Positions 12,043 through 22,611 of a DNA stretch of 64,000 nt are shown one piece after another (the first letter of the stretch is position 1; each line of letters opens with the position of its first letter). This DNA is from Pelobates cultripes (Eukaryota > Chordata > Amphibia > Anura > Pelobatidae). The translations under genes and the position numbers were made by a program. Below the pieces are notes generated by a model that saw only the letters and a program-made list of their open reading frames with translations, was not told the origin of the DNA and did not search any database. The stretch covers positions 316,395,928 to 316,459,927 of the forward strand of contig OW240916.1 in the NCBI GenBank assembly GCA_933207985.1. Reading direction: 5' to 3'.

Positions 12043-12435
12043 ACTTAACTGTAAGTCTATTTACAAACATATTTTATGCCTGTAAAAGCACCATGTAATC
12101 ATAATTTAGTTACAGGTAAAATAAAATAACATATTGTTACAAGGTATCAACTAAAGTAACTTTTTTCATTTCTGTATAACTTTTTTTTTTAAGATAAATA
12201 CCTTATAAGTTAGTAACTTGCATATGTGTTAATAAACTACTACACAGCTGCAGACTGTACATCATGTGAGATGTAACCCATGATAACAGTTTCCTGTCTG
12301 CTGTGTGCCCAATGTATATTTAACCCTTCTGTGCTTGCAGGGCCAAACCTAGACATTTTGCTGCCTGGATCCAAGTATGAAATATCCCCCCCCCCCTTCC
12401 ACAAAAAATAATGTCATGCTCGGCTCCAAAAAAAT

Positions 12436-13046
12436 AATTGGATTACTTCCCAATTATCTCCAGGATAGAAGACTCTGTGGAACTGGGTTTGGGCAGAAAA
12501 GCCATGCTTCATTTGGTCACAAGGGACTTCGATCTATCTTTTGAACCAATTTGTATGATTTTGACGTATGTTTGCATTTGGAGTGCATTTGCTGATTCTG
12601 AAAATGTAAGTTTTATGTGAATGTGATGCATACTTTTAAAATTATGAATAATGTGGAAAAACTGTATTTCTTCCTGTGATAATGACATTACCCATTGTGT
12701 AAGGTAATTGTATCACCGGCAGAGGGGAGTATTTTGTGTGGGAGTGTCTGAGTATATTGTACGTGTTTATTGGTTGTTTTCCTAAACCCTGTGGGTGGTA
12801 CTAATGTGTAAGAATGTGTATATAAGAACAATAAAGTTTTTAATAATAGAGTTTATTGTATGCTGTTCCAGTTCGACTGTTAGGAGTGTAAACCTATTCG
12901 TATGGTTTTTCCTATTTGGCTGTTTACGACATTCATATGGTTTCCCGTTCAGCGGATTGATGCCTTTGGTAGCTGCCAGTACATCTGGAAGGGGAATATC
13001 TCTTAAACGGCTTTTAACCCTTTTTATGCCTCGGGGTGCCATTACA
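12436..13046 (+). mobile_element. 5' LTR (5'-truncated) of an ORF-only LTR retrotransposon
   Basis: Matches 15031-15681 (part of the 3' LTR) beginning with ATTGGATTACTTCCCAATTA and ending GGTGCCATTACA. About 400 bp found at the front of the 3' LTR are absent here, so the copy is truncated. A TATATAAG box lies at 12819-12826, followed directly by AATAAA (12830-12835), the same arrangement as in the 3' LTR. Small differences (a missing ~50-bp segment after AATAAA) show the two LTRs have diverged. Confidence 0.85.
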
Positions 13047-13065
13047 ATTGGTGGCAAGCGGCGGG
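13047..13065 (+). promoter_or_regulatory. Candidate primer-binding site
   Basis: Immediately 3' of the 5' LTR terminus (…TTACA) the sequence is ATTGGTGGCAAGCGGCGGG. Position and TGG start fit a tRNA primer-binding site; the tRNA was not identified. Confidence 0.5.
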
Positions 13066-13135
13066 ATCGTTCCCACAGCCAGAAGGACAGCTACAGGAGA
13101 CACCATCCCGTGGATTTACAAGTTGGGGGCAACGC

Positions 13136-13819
13136 ATGTCCCAGTACAGCGACCCTAAAAGCAACAGAATGGAACCAGCAGTGTTATACGAGGAGGAGGA
13201 CCTGGATGGTCGGGATGCATTATGGAAAGGCGTCTGGTACCAGGCCCTGGATAATGTACAATACCAGCGGGGTGAGAGTCTCCCCAGTGAAGAGCAGCGG
13301 TTGCAGAAGCAAGTGGCCCTGCGGATGCCCTTTGTAGCAGAGCAGCCCCTGGAGGAATGGGTGAAGGAACTAGAGCTATGGCTGGAGGATGCCTACCAGG
13401 CATATATACCCTGGACAGCCAAGCATGACAAGCCAGAGGGAGAGGAGTTTGATGGTCCTGGCTTGTTATGGGAGTCCTTTGCAGAGCCTGACTTCGGGAG
13501 CCCTGCGCAGACCAGACTTCAGGACATTTTCTACGAGAGGGAGGCTAGGCATGACTGGGATGACCTCCATGAGGTAGAGCAAGACCTGGCTCACCTAGCA
13601 ACCCTGGAGTGGGAACTGAAGCAGGACTACCGAGATCTCTTCCACTCCATTGAGAAGGCTCAGCAGGACAGCAAGGTGACAAATCCAGACCCATTCAGCT
13701 GGGAAGATATTGTGGAGATTTACTGGGAAGAACCCCAGGTGGCCGTTGGAGATGGGACCGAGGTCTCTCCACTGGTCCTGCAGGGAATTGGGAGCCTAGT
13801 CTCCATTCCCCAGCGGTAG
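13136..13819 (+). CDS. Single ORF of the LTR element, tryptophan-rich acidic gag-like protein (227 aa)
   Basis: The ATG at 13136 lies 90 nt after the 5' LTR; the stop is at 13817-13819. The protein is acidic and rich in Trp/Glu, with motifs such as PLEEWVKELELWLEDAYQAY, FAEPDFGSPAQTRLQDIFYE and HDWDDLHEVEQDLAHLATLE. It is predicted mostly helical. No zinc knuckle, protease, RT or integrase follows; the next 800 nt are a proline/serine-coding hairpin repeat. By position it should be the gag (capsid-like) product. Identity as gag is inferred from position, not from a recognised domain. The frame is intact although the element is old enough for its LTRs to differ. Confidence 0.6.
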   Translation: MSQYSDPKSNRMEPAVLYEEEDLDGRDALWKGVWYQALDNVQYQRGESLPSEEQRLQKQVALRMPFVAEQPLEEWVKELELWLEDAYQAYIPWTAKHDKPEGEEFDGPGLLWESFAEPDFGSPAQTRLQDIFYEREARHDWDDLHEVEQDLAHLATLEWELKQDYRDLFHSIEKAQQDSKVTNPDPFSWEDIVEIYWEEPQVAVGDGTEVSPLVLQGIGSLVSIPQR

Positions 13820-14350
13820 AGTGATTTATTGGGAATTGGGAGCCCAGTCTCCATTCCCCAGCGGCAGGCTGAGTTACAGGGGCAGAGACAGTCGGTCCTG
13901 TCCCCCAGCAGCAGAGTGACTTACTCGGAGAGGGGAGCCGTGTCCTCCCTCCCCAGGGGCAGAGTGTCCAGCAGGGAATAGAGACCCCAGTCTCCTTTCC
14001 CCAGCAGCAGGACACTGTATTGGGAGAGGAGACAGTCGGTCTCCCTCCCCAGTGGCTGGAAGTATGTATGGGAGAGGAGCTTGTTACCCCCTCTCCCCAG
14101 CGGCATCTTAACGCACCAGGGGGAGACAGTAAGCCCCAAAATCGTGCAGATGGGACCGTGGTCTCTGCACTTACAGCACAGGGGGTAGGGACAGTTGGTC
14201 CTGTCCCCCAGCAACAGGGCTTTTTAGCCAAAAGGGAGACAGTCGGTCTCCCCCCACAGCAGCATGGTGCTTTGTCCAAAGGGAAGACGATCGGTCTCCC
14301 CCTCCAGCAGCACAGCTATGTATCCAAAGGTCTCCCTCTCCAGCAACCAG
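13780..14350 (+). repeat. Tandem hairpin-forming repeats inside the LTR element
   Basis: Repeated units of about 55-75 bases mix CCCCAGCAGCAG-like and GGGAGACAGTCGGTCTCCC-like blocks (for example near 13880, 14030, 14110, 14230, 14280). GGGAGAC/GTCTCCC is self-complementary, so each unit can fold into a stem-loop. The first unit overlaps the end of the ORF: GGGAATTGGGAGCCTAGTCT occurs twice, at 13784-13810 and 13833-13855. Confidence 0.75.
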
Positions 14351-14616
14351 GCTCCCACCAAGCTACTTCCGTGGTAGTGCTGGCACCAGGGCATAGTACA
14401 GCTGGTCTCTGCCCACCTCGCAACCCACCAATTCAGCATACCAGTCCCCCACACAGCTGTGGTGAGGCACCTGGACATGGACAACTTTTCCCCGTACTCA
14501 GGTGTAGTAACCATTTATTGTGGGTGGGTTGTACTACTAATTGTGTTTTATGGGTGGGTTGCTGGACTAACCAGGGCACTGACCGGCAGGAGGTCAGATA
14601 CCCTGTTAGTCTGTTT

Positions 14617-14631
14617 GGAAAAGGGGAGAGA
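14617..14631 (+). promoter_or_regulatory. Polypurine tract
   Basis: GGAAAAGGGGAGAGA directly abuts the TGTGACG start of the 3' LTR. This is the expected plus-strand primer position. Confidence 0.8.
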
Positions 14632-15681
14632 TGTGACGAGACCAATCTCGCCACTGTGCATTGGAGGAGCCTGGTTGCCCGCCTGCTGCCTTTAGACTAT
14701 GGTCCCATGTTGAAATGCTTGATTTTCCCCTGCAAAGACACGAAAGCCGGGTCATTCGGTGCTTGCCCTCTTTGAGCGGTGATACTCCAGATAGCTATGC
14801 CATGGAGCCCATTCATATAATGAAAGACTATGGAAAAGACTTTGGCTCCATGGCAATTGAACCGTATGTGTGTGATCTGAGCGCCATTCAGTAATAATGT
14901 GCGCTCAGATCTGAGCTATCTGGGGATATGTTGAATGTACCTGTTTTATGCAATGGCTGCCCAGTTATATATTTTTGTGTATTTTATTGTCTTTTGCTGT
15001 TCAATGGAGTTTTGCCTCTGTCCTTGGAGATAATTGGATTACTTCCCAATTATCTCCAGGATAGAATACTCTGTGGAACTGGTTTTGGGCAGAAAAGCCA
15101 TGCTTCATTTGGTCACAAAGGACTACGATCTATCTTTTGAACCACTGGACCAATTTGTATGATTTTGACGTATGTTTGCATTTGGAGTATGCTGATTCTG
15201 AAAATGTATGCAAATGTGATGAATACTTTTAAAATTATGAATAATGTGGAAAAACTGTATTTCTCTGCCTGTGATAATGACATTACCCATTGTGTAAGGT
15301 AATTGTATCACAGGGAGAGGGGTGGATTTTGTGTGGGAATGTCTTGTACGTGTTTATTGGTTGTTTTCCAAAACCCTGTGGGTGGTACTAATGTGTAAGA
15401 ATGTGTATATAAGAACAATAAACCCACAGCTCTGTCTGTTCCTGTTTTGACCCTCAACACGGAGCCTTGTCTCATTCTTGGGGGGATTTATTATATGCTG
15501 TTCCAGTTCGACTGCTAGGAGTGTAAACCTATTCGTATGTTTTTTCCTATTCGGCCGTTTACGGCATTCTTATGGTTTCCTGTTCGGCGGATTGGTGTCT
15601 TTGGTAGCTGCCTGTATGTCTGGAAGGGGAATATCTCTTAAACGGCTTTTAACCCCTTTTATGCCTGGGGGTGCCATTACA
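14632..15681 (+). mobile_element. 3' LTR (about 1050 bp)
   Basis: Begins TGTGACGAGACCAATCTCGC after the polypurine tract and ends GGGGGTGCCATTACA, so it has TG…CA termini. It contains TATATAAG at 15406-15413 and AATAAA at 15417-15422. A perfect 11-bp hairpin GATCTGAGCGC/GCGCTCAGATC lies at 14874-14911. The 3' 650 bp align to the truncated 5' LTR. A related but diverged LTR start is seen at 54203. Confidence 0.88.
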
Positions 15682-16850
15682 ATATGTAAATACATCATTT
15701 GGTGTACTTAACTCAAATTTTAGGAAAGTGCAGGTTATAGCTAAGAATACAGAAAGATGCAAATCTTTCTTTATTTCTTTTCCCCCAAAACTTAACAGAA
15801 TCGATTGTGCAAAAAAAGCCTGATTAAAGCGATAGACCCTATGAAACGCCATAAGGTTACTGTCCAGAGTGTCTCTTTTAGCAATACAATGTTTCCTATG
15901 CATTTCTCATCAGTTTAGTGAAATGTATAAGTAGGTAACGAAGTTTAAAAACATGTTAACAGCGTTTTTAGATCACAGCGGGGACTGCCATTGGTTTAGC
16001 ATTATTTATTTAGTGTCTGGTCACGGACTATGGTTTGAATTCTACTTGGATTGTAAAGAACCGAACGTACAGTCCACCCTAACCGTTGGGCTTTCTGTAT
16101 TTCCCAGTACCCTGTCCAGGGCTGTCTGCAGTAGTAAAACGTGTGACGGGCAAATCTCTAGATTTATAATCTATAAATGTTTATTAAAGTACATCTTTCC
16201 ACCTCTGTCATATTACTGTCTCATATCATATAATTTATATTAAGGCATCATTGACCTTTTTAATATGATACCGTATCATTTTTACATCACAGCCGGCACA
16301 CGCTAAAGTTCTGTTCTGACTTTTCTGAAACTTGAAATCGTTGGTAAAATTGAGTTTCTAAAGACTTCGAGTTCTTTATTCCATCGCTCTGTGTGTTTTA
16401 TGGATTATGATTTAGAAAAGCCATTATTGGCACCTTCGGCACAGTCAAATCATCCCGTCTCATTTTCTTGTCAAATGTTTAAGATACGCACAAGTTGGCA
16501 TTTTATATCAAATCCTGGCTCTCGTTTTATTAATTTACATCTTCCAGTGATATCATTTTTTTTTTTCTTTTACATTTTCTTTCTGTAAACTAGGTTTAAA
16601 TATTTTACAGTTGAATTCTATGCTTTTTATTTTTAACATGACTTTTATATGAATTGCTTTTCAAAGACTTGTTTCAATACCCGTAAGACCTTTTTGCTTC
16701 CCTTCCTTGAAGCTTTTTCACCTAAACAACCTTAAAGCCAGACTTCTCTCTATGAAGCTCCTAGTTCACCCAGATTGTTATTGACCATTAATACACACAT
16801 AGGATTGTTTTATGTTTTTGAGCGCTGAAGTCTAGTTTTGAAAATTACGG
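15682..16850. other. Intron 3 stretch with nothing recognised
   Basis: AT-rich DNA between the LTR element and the next MITE remnant. No repeat end, RNA gene or conserved ORF was recognised. Confidence 0.45.
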
Positions 16851-17880
16851 ATTGAAGGAACACTATCATTTTCAGAATGCAAATATGTATCGCCAATGCT
16901 ATAGTGCCCTAGTCACGGTTACCTAGCCAAGGTTAAAAAAAAGTTATAACCCTGCACCTGACAGGCTCCGACCGACACACCCTCAGGCGGACAATTTACC
17001 CAGAAGCCTAGGTCGGACACGACTGGCACAGACAGATCACGCTGTCACAGCCGAGGAGACTGTCACCCTCCTAGACATACAAGTTGAGGAGGGACTTACG
17101 GGTACCAGGCTGACCTCCATTTACCAGAGGTTAGTCGGTTCTTCTCCCACATACGGAGCTAGGTGATCCGGAGCGCTACTAGGCAACGAGGCCCGGATGC
17201 TTACCATAACCCCAGGACAGACCGATCATAAGGGTCAACAGTTAAGCACGGGATGCGCACCGCAGGGTGCTCACGCAGACGCGGGGTTGGATGACATACA
17301 CTGTATTGACGGTAGACTGTCCGACTTCCCACATGACCACTATTAAGGGCTTAAGACCGCACGGTGGCACAGTCCGGATTATCAAGGGCGGGACATAATT
17401 GCAATTGTTTTGATGTTCATACATGTCTTGTATTTTTTACTGTTATACTTGCCGTATGCTTACGGAATTCACTGAAAATATTTTCAATAAATATGATTGA
17501 CACAAAAAAAAAAAAAAAAAGTTATTTTATTTACCTTTTTGCCCTCACTGTGCAGGTATCCTCTGTGAATCTCTGCCTCTTTGGCTGGGATAACCGATAT
17601 TGATGATCTCAGCCAATCCAATGCTTTTCCATAGGAAACCATTTGGAGACTAGTGTGCAGCGCTGTGCAGGTTATGTGGTCCCTCTGAGACAGTCTGATG
17701 GAAATAGAGAGCGTTACTCTGTTTCACAGAAGAGTCCCTATTGGCTGTCTGAGTGACAGTCACAGGGAAGGTTAATCCTGCAAAGGAAATGTAGCAGTTG
17801 CTTTACAACGATTAATGTTCCCAGCTGCAGGTTTAACTGGGGTGCCATTTTTTGTTAAAACCCTGTAATAGAACCTGTAA
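16851..17880. mobile_element. MITE remnant split by a retro-insert
   Basis: The left part (GAAGGAACACTATCATTTTC, then CTATAGTGCCCTAG) and right part (from 17521: CCAATGCTTTTCCATAGG, CCCTATTGGCTGTCTGAGTG, AATCCTGCAAAGGAAATG) carry the usual internal landmarks of the T2-like family. They are separated by the poly(A)-tailed insert at 16948-17512. Outer limits are approximate because no clean TTAA ends remain. Confidence 0.5.
16948..17512 (+). mobile_element. Poly(A)-tailed retro-insert, probably a 5'-truncated LINE 3' end
   Basis: Ends with TTTTCAATAAATATGATTGA, CAC and a run of A. The flanks AAAAAAAAGTTAT (16935-16947 and 17513-17525) form a 13-bp target-site duplication. The body is GC-richer than its surroundings and has no long ORF. 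A LINE 3' UTR or a retrocopied RNA are both possible; the host is a MITE remnant. Confidence 0.65.
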
Positions 17881-18269
17881 ACTTAGCTGCAATCCAGGGC
17901 CGGACGAAGCTCCCCTTGCTCATTTCCACGCCTCTGTCCGATGTCCTATGGTCCAATAGAGAGAACCATTTGATTGTACCATTTCACTGGCACCAAACAC
18001 ATGCACATGCTCTATGCAAGTTAAGGGAGGCAGTGACGCAAAGGAGGGGAAGAAGGGAAAGTGAGTAAGTGAGGGGAGAAACGTGCTTCATTAGATCATT
18101 AAGCCTGCTCAGGGTTCCGGGCTGTCTATTTCACGTGTCCCAGGGGTGTAACTATCAAATATCTCCGTATGTTCCACGTTTCAAGCAGAAATGCTGCACA
18201 TACAGACTATTATCACCATGACCACTTCTAAAAGCAGACGTGGTCATGGTGGTTGGAGTAACTCTTTAA
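17880..18269. mobile_element. Second TTAA repeat family, copy
   Basis: The right end GTGGTCATGGTGGTTGGAGT then AACTCTTTAA closes at TTAA 18266-18269. An inner block GCACATACAGACTATTATCA resembles 9270-9320. The left limit is uncertain. Confidence 0.45.
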
Positions 18270-19155
18270 TTTGCCAAAATGTGAATTCTTCATGAAAGGT
18301 TTGAGTTATGTCAGCCCTCTGTATCACAGTTATGGAGGTTCTGGAAACCATCTACAGTCCTGGCTACAAGTCATTTTAACTGTTTCCAATGCAGGATAAA
18401 GCGTACTAAACCTATGTGTCCAGGTCCTGCGTAAGTATGTGGAACAACGGGGTATAATTGAGAGTGTGTGTGTGGACAGAGGGGGTCATTTAATTTCTTT
18501 ACTATAGAATACATTAAATAAGTATTATTTTTAACATATAGAATCAGGATAGAATCTATGTATTCATATTTCCCCTTTTGCCCATACAGAGCACACTATA
18601 ACGTTAGTCATCTGTTTAGGTCATGCTTATATCAGGAGTCTCCGTGAGGCCTTGAGCATGAGATGTTGAAATCATAAGAGTTGGGATACATTCAGTCATT
18701 TATTACCAGCAAGTTATGATGTGTTCATCTCACAAAGCTTAAAATAACTTAATATGCTGCTTTTGGGTGACCTTGACTGGGATTTCTAAACGTACTTCAC
18801 TGAAAAAGGGAATTCATTAATCAAGAGACGAGAGCGAGAGTGTATAAAACTTTTTTCTTTTTTTTTTAAAGCACTATTCAACATCACCCCACGCAAATGT
18901 GTGAATAACAGGAAAGAGAACCCAAGAAGGGCAAAGGGAGACAGGAACATTTATATAAAAATAACACTTTATTCTAAATAATATACAAGGCAAATAAAAA
19001 TATACATAAGCGAGTATGTGTGTGCATACTCCTATAGAAACAGGTCAGTAGACACAAAATCTAAAAACAAATTTCTCTAAAACAAAAAATTAAAAATAAA
19101 ACTGAGAGTCCTGGAGACTACCTCTGGAAGAGATAGTAAATCTGATATGAAGAAA
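18270..19155. other. Intron 3 stretch, possibly outer part of a Penelope-like terminal repeat
   Basis: No gene. The A-rich part at 18880-19110 lies directly outside the left arm of the 19156-19682 inverted repeat and may belong to the same element. Nothing else was recognised. Confidence 0.35.
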
Positions 19156-19682
19156 GTGAGGCTGGAGACACTCCATAAACGGCCAGCTGATGTGTTGAAT
19201 AGTCTGAAAAAATCTAAGTGATCCCTTGAGACAATGTACTTAGTAATTAATGTGGATAATCGCAGATGGTCTTCCTGAGGATTTTATGATCCTTACTGTT
19301 TGTTGTAGTATGTCCGTCCTGTAAGATGTGGGTGTCCTGTCACTTCAGCGTCTCTCCTGTTTTCCCGCGTCTGATCACAGGTGGATTGTGTTTCGGGCAC
19401 TCCAGCAGTTCAAAGGTGAGTAGCTCGTGGTGTTCAGTAATTCCTCACTCCTACATGTTTTGTGGGCCGTGTGGCCACTTCTTCAGGGAGTAAATAACTA
19501 TTTTTTATCTACTGAATCTTACTGGACTGACATACTACAACAAACAGATCATAAAATCGTCAGGAAGGCCACCTGCGATTATCCACATTAAGTACTAAGT
19601 ACATTGTCTCCAGGGATCCCTTAGATTTTTTCAGACTATTCAACACATCAGCTGGCCGTTTATTGAGTGTCTCCAGGCTCAC
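19156..19682. repeat. Large inverted repeat (arms about 165 and 161 bp) with a central hammerhead-like motif
   Basis: Arm 1 (19156-19320) and arm 2 (19522-19682) are reverse complements with few differences. Both contain AAACGGCCAGCTGATGTGTT on one strand or its complement, and both contain the TTGTTGTAGTATGTC block near the centre. The 200-bp spacer holds a hammerhead-like sequence on the minus strand. Structure and motif resemble the terminal repeats of Penelope-like elements, but no Penelope ORF is adjacent. Confidence 0.85.
19446..19492 (-). ncRNA. Decayed hammerhead-ribozyme-like motif
   Basis: Read on the minus strand: CTCC, CTGAAGA, a stem II (GTGGCC…GGCCCAC with a bulge), then AAAAC, ATGT, A, GGAG. 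CTGAAGA fits the CUGANGA core. CTCC/GGAG form stem I (extendable to 5 bp with A/T). ACATGT is a short palindromic stem III as in Penelope-type hammerheads. The expected GAAA is AAAA here, so the conserved G12 is missing and the motif is probably inactive. Confidence 0.5.
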
Positions 19683-19683
19683 T

Positions 19684-20002
19684 TTTTTTTATTGCCAGTT
19701 TATCAATGTTTTGTCAACATAAGAAAAAGAAAAGACAGCAAACCTATCATTTCACATTGTACAGTTCAGAAGTACGGTACATTAGTACAGGTGCGGGAGA
19801 TTAACAGGGTTACATATCACTTGGTACATTGTTCTCTACAATGGGAACAGTTGTTCTCACAGTAGTGAAGGGCATAGATCATTTACTCGCAGTGGCTTCA
19901 GTGTCATGGGGTATATATACACGTGCTGCGCCAGAATAAGAAACATTAGTACAATAACAGCTTAACCCATAGTACCACAAGTTCTCATACATACAAGTCT
20001 TG
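19684..20002 (-). mobile_element. Possible antisense LINE 3' end fragment
   Basis: Starts with a T run (TTTTTTTTATTGCC) on the + strand, as an inverted poly(A) tail would, and sits between the inverted repeat and the sense LINE. No protein similarity was seen; the call rests on the tail and position only. Confidence 0.25.
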
Positions 20003-20509
20003 ACATTTTAGAGTTTTTTTACTCCAATGCCACACCAGACCTGCGCCCAGAAATAATATGGGCAGCACATAAAACGGTTATACGAGGAACACTTAAGATA
20101 GCAACTGCCAAAAAGAAGACGAAAGCCCAAAGTCTAAAAAGACTTTTGACTGAGTTACGGACGCTAGAACAAAAACACAAAGGACATCCAGACAATGACA
20201 CATTTAGACGCTTAGAAGCGACCCGACTTGACATACGCACTCTGCTATTAGACGATACATCTAGAGTCATGACCTAGTCCAAAATATCTTTTTACGAACA
20301 GGCAAATAAAATGTCACTCTAGTGGCCAGAGTCCTCAAACCCAGAATGAGACGAGGACACATAACATCCATCCGGCATATGGATAAGTCAATCAAAACGA
20401 TGCCTAAAGATATCGCTGAGGTTTTTACCGAATACTATAAATCCCTCTACAATCATTCCCCTAACTCAGAGACACTGACGATAAAGACGAAAATGCAACC
20501 CTTTGGTTC

Positions 20510-21010
20510 GTGCGGGACCTCGGACTACCTAAGTTACCACAAGAAGCAGTGGACATTTTAGCAGCTGAAATCACCGCTGACAAAATATACCGGTCAATAA
20601 CAGCTTTAAAAGGGAACAAGGCCCCAGGACCCGATGGGTTTGATGGTAGTTACTACAAAATGTTTTGCGAGGAACTGGTCCCCCACTTAACAACAGTATT
20701 CATTGGGTTTCAGACGGGAGGCACCCCGAAGCCAGATATGTCCCTAGCCACCATCGTATTATTGCCAAAACCAGATAAAGATCCCCAGTCCCCAGACAGT
20801 TACAGGCCTATCTCCCTCATAAACCAAGATATGAAACTCTTATCAAAAATTCAGGCAGAACGCCTCAACCCATTCCTAGCGTACTTGATAGACGCTGACC
20901 AAGTCGGCTTTATACCGAATAGACAGCTATCCGAAAACACCCGCAGGTGGACACAAAGACTCCAACGTCGTTCGTTTCGCTCGGCGCGGAAAAAGCCTTT
21001 CACAGAGTGA
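20510..21010 (+). pseudogene. LINE reverse transcriptase fragment
   Basis: The open segment contains KGNKAPGPDGFDGSYYKMF, SYRPISLINQDMKLLSKI and DADQVGFIPNRQLSENTRR, the fingers/palm motifs of L1-clade RT. The catalytic YVDD (SAYVDDVLLAL) follows in another frame near 21277-21310. It is a defective relic. Confidence 0.85.
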
Positions 21011-21455
21011 AGTGGCCATACCTGTTCACACTCCTGACCCACCTAGGGTTCCCTGAACAGTTCATGACCTTATTAAGAGCAATGTAAAGCAACGTCAGAG
21101 CGCAGGTGAAGATCTCAGGGGCCCCGCTCTGAACTTTTCAGCTTTTCAACGGTACTAGACAGGGATGCCCCCTCTCCCCTCTTTTATTTGTCCTATCGTT
21201 AGAACCCCACTACAGGCCCTACGGCAACATCCGGGCGTGAAAGGTATAGAGGTGGGGGGGTAGAGAATTTCTGGTTTCAGCCTATGTGGATGATGTGCTC
21301 TTAGCTCTCACCGACCAACTATACGAAGGGACGGAAGTCATCACCTTTGACGCGCTAAGACAGCGGGGCCACCTCACCCCGCGTACTTTTTTAGACACAT
21401 ACAAATTCGAGATTTCGCAAAATTAGCACACATATAAACAGCGGCCCAGAAAAAG

Positions 21456-21884
21456 ATGACGTTCTTTGAACGCATCTGCCTCCAAGAAATTATACCCAAA
21501 GGCATGATAACGCTCATGTATGCCCACCTCTGTTCAGAAGCTAGGGACTGGGGCAAACTAGCCTATATGGATCAATGGGATAGAGACCTAGGGGAAACGT
21601 TGGAAGGCATAGAGTGGCAAGAGATCTGGGAGGCTAACCATACCTCGTCAGTGTGCGTTACCCTTCAGGAGCAATCTATGAAAACTATGCTTCGCTGGTA
21701 TACTACAACAGTTAAACTATACCAAATGCACAAAACTCCTACAGATGAGTGCTGGAGGGGTTGCGGTCTGAGGGGGACGTACATGCACATGTGGTGGGAA
21801 TGCCCACAGATGGTCACATTTTGGAAACAGATACAGGCCCTATTGTCGCAGGTCTTCTTAAGAACTCCAGACCTAGATCCATGA
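21456..21884 (+). pseudogene. LINE ORF2 C-terminal fragment
   Basis: This 142-codon open segment contains CWRGCGLRGTYMHMWWECP, the Cys-rich C-terminal motif of L1/Tx1 ORF2, followed by FWKQIQALLSQVF. It ends at a stop before the 3' UTR of the same element. A second copy of this region, from another LINE, is on the minus strand near 44700-44830. Confidence 0.75.
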
Positions 21885-22611
21885 CTAATCCTATTAAGCA
21901 GGACCCTAGACGGATGGACTAGGCATGAACAAAAGCTTATCTACAAAAGACTGGCTTAAACCAGGCATACCACTCATCACAGGGGTCATAAATAGAATAA
22001 AAGAAGTCCACTTGATGGACAACCTAACAGCTAGGATAAGGGGCACCTTAAAAACTTTTCAGAAGACCTTGGGAAAACTCCAATCTGGGAAGTTAATATA
22101 TAATCACGCTCCGACTGAAGAACTAAATGCCCCATTCAGGGAACCCCTCCTCCCCCACCCCACCCCCTCTCCTTTCTCTCTAACTATCTGATACCTCTCC
22201 TTCTTCTTTCTGTCTATTTCTATCCAGGCTTACAAGTTTCATAAAAACTAAATATTGACCAACATAAGGCATCCCTAACGATAGTCATATGTGGCAAACA
22301 GGAACCATAAGCACCAGAGGCAGTAAACTGCTATTCATACACAGTTAGCTCAGACGATTTTCCGAGGACAGAGTAAAACAATAAATATTACTAGCTAGCT
22401 AAAGAGAACCTTGGGAACCGCCTATATAAAAAACCATGAAGGAGATATGCCAACGAATGTCCATATGCCATAATCCTCTGTTATATATGACAAATAGATG
22501 TATATACCTAATGTTACCATCTTTCTTGCTGTTATCTACTGAATGTAAATGCTAACCATTGTTTGCAGTATTTTATGTCAATACAAAATAAAGAATTAAA
22601 AAAAAAAAAAA

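Larger units (their letters stand above)
20003..22610 (+). mobile_element. 5'-truncated, degenerate L1/Tx1-type LINE (ORF2 part)
   Basis: Retains endonuclease-to-RT linker and RT sequence in several frames, then a 3' UTR and tail AAATAAAGAATT followed by A's. The frame is broken by many stops and shifts. The 5' end, ORF1 and endonuclease are absent. The 3' tail sequence matches that of the ORF1-only element at 29604-31713, so both belong to one lineage. Confidence 0.85.

Noticed and set aside
13695..14279. 194-codon minus-strand ORF in the LTR element
   Set aside because: Arises from the hairpin repeat tract; Cys/Trp/Gly-rich repeats reflect the DNA unit, with no family resemblance.
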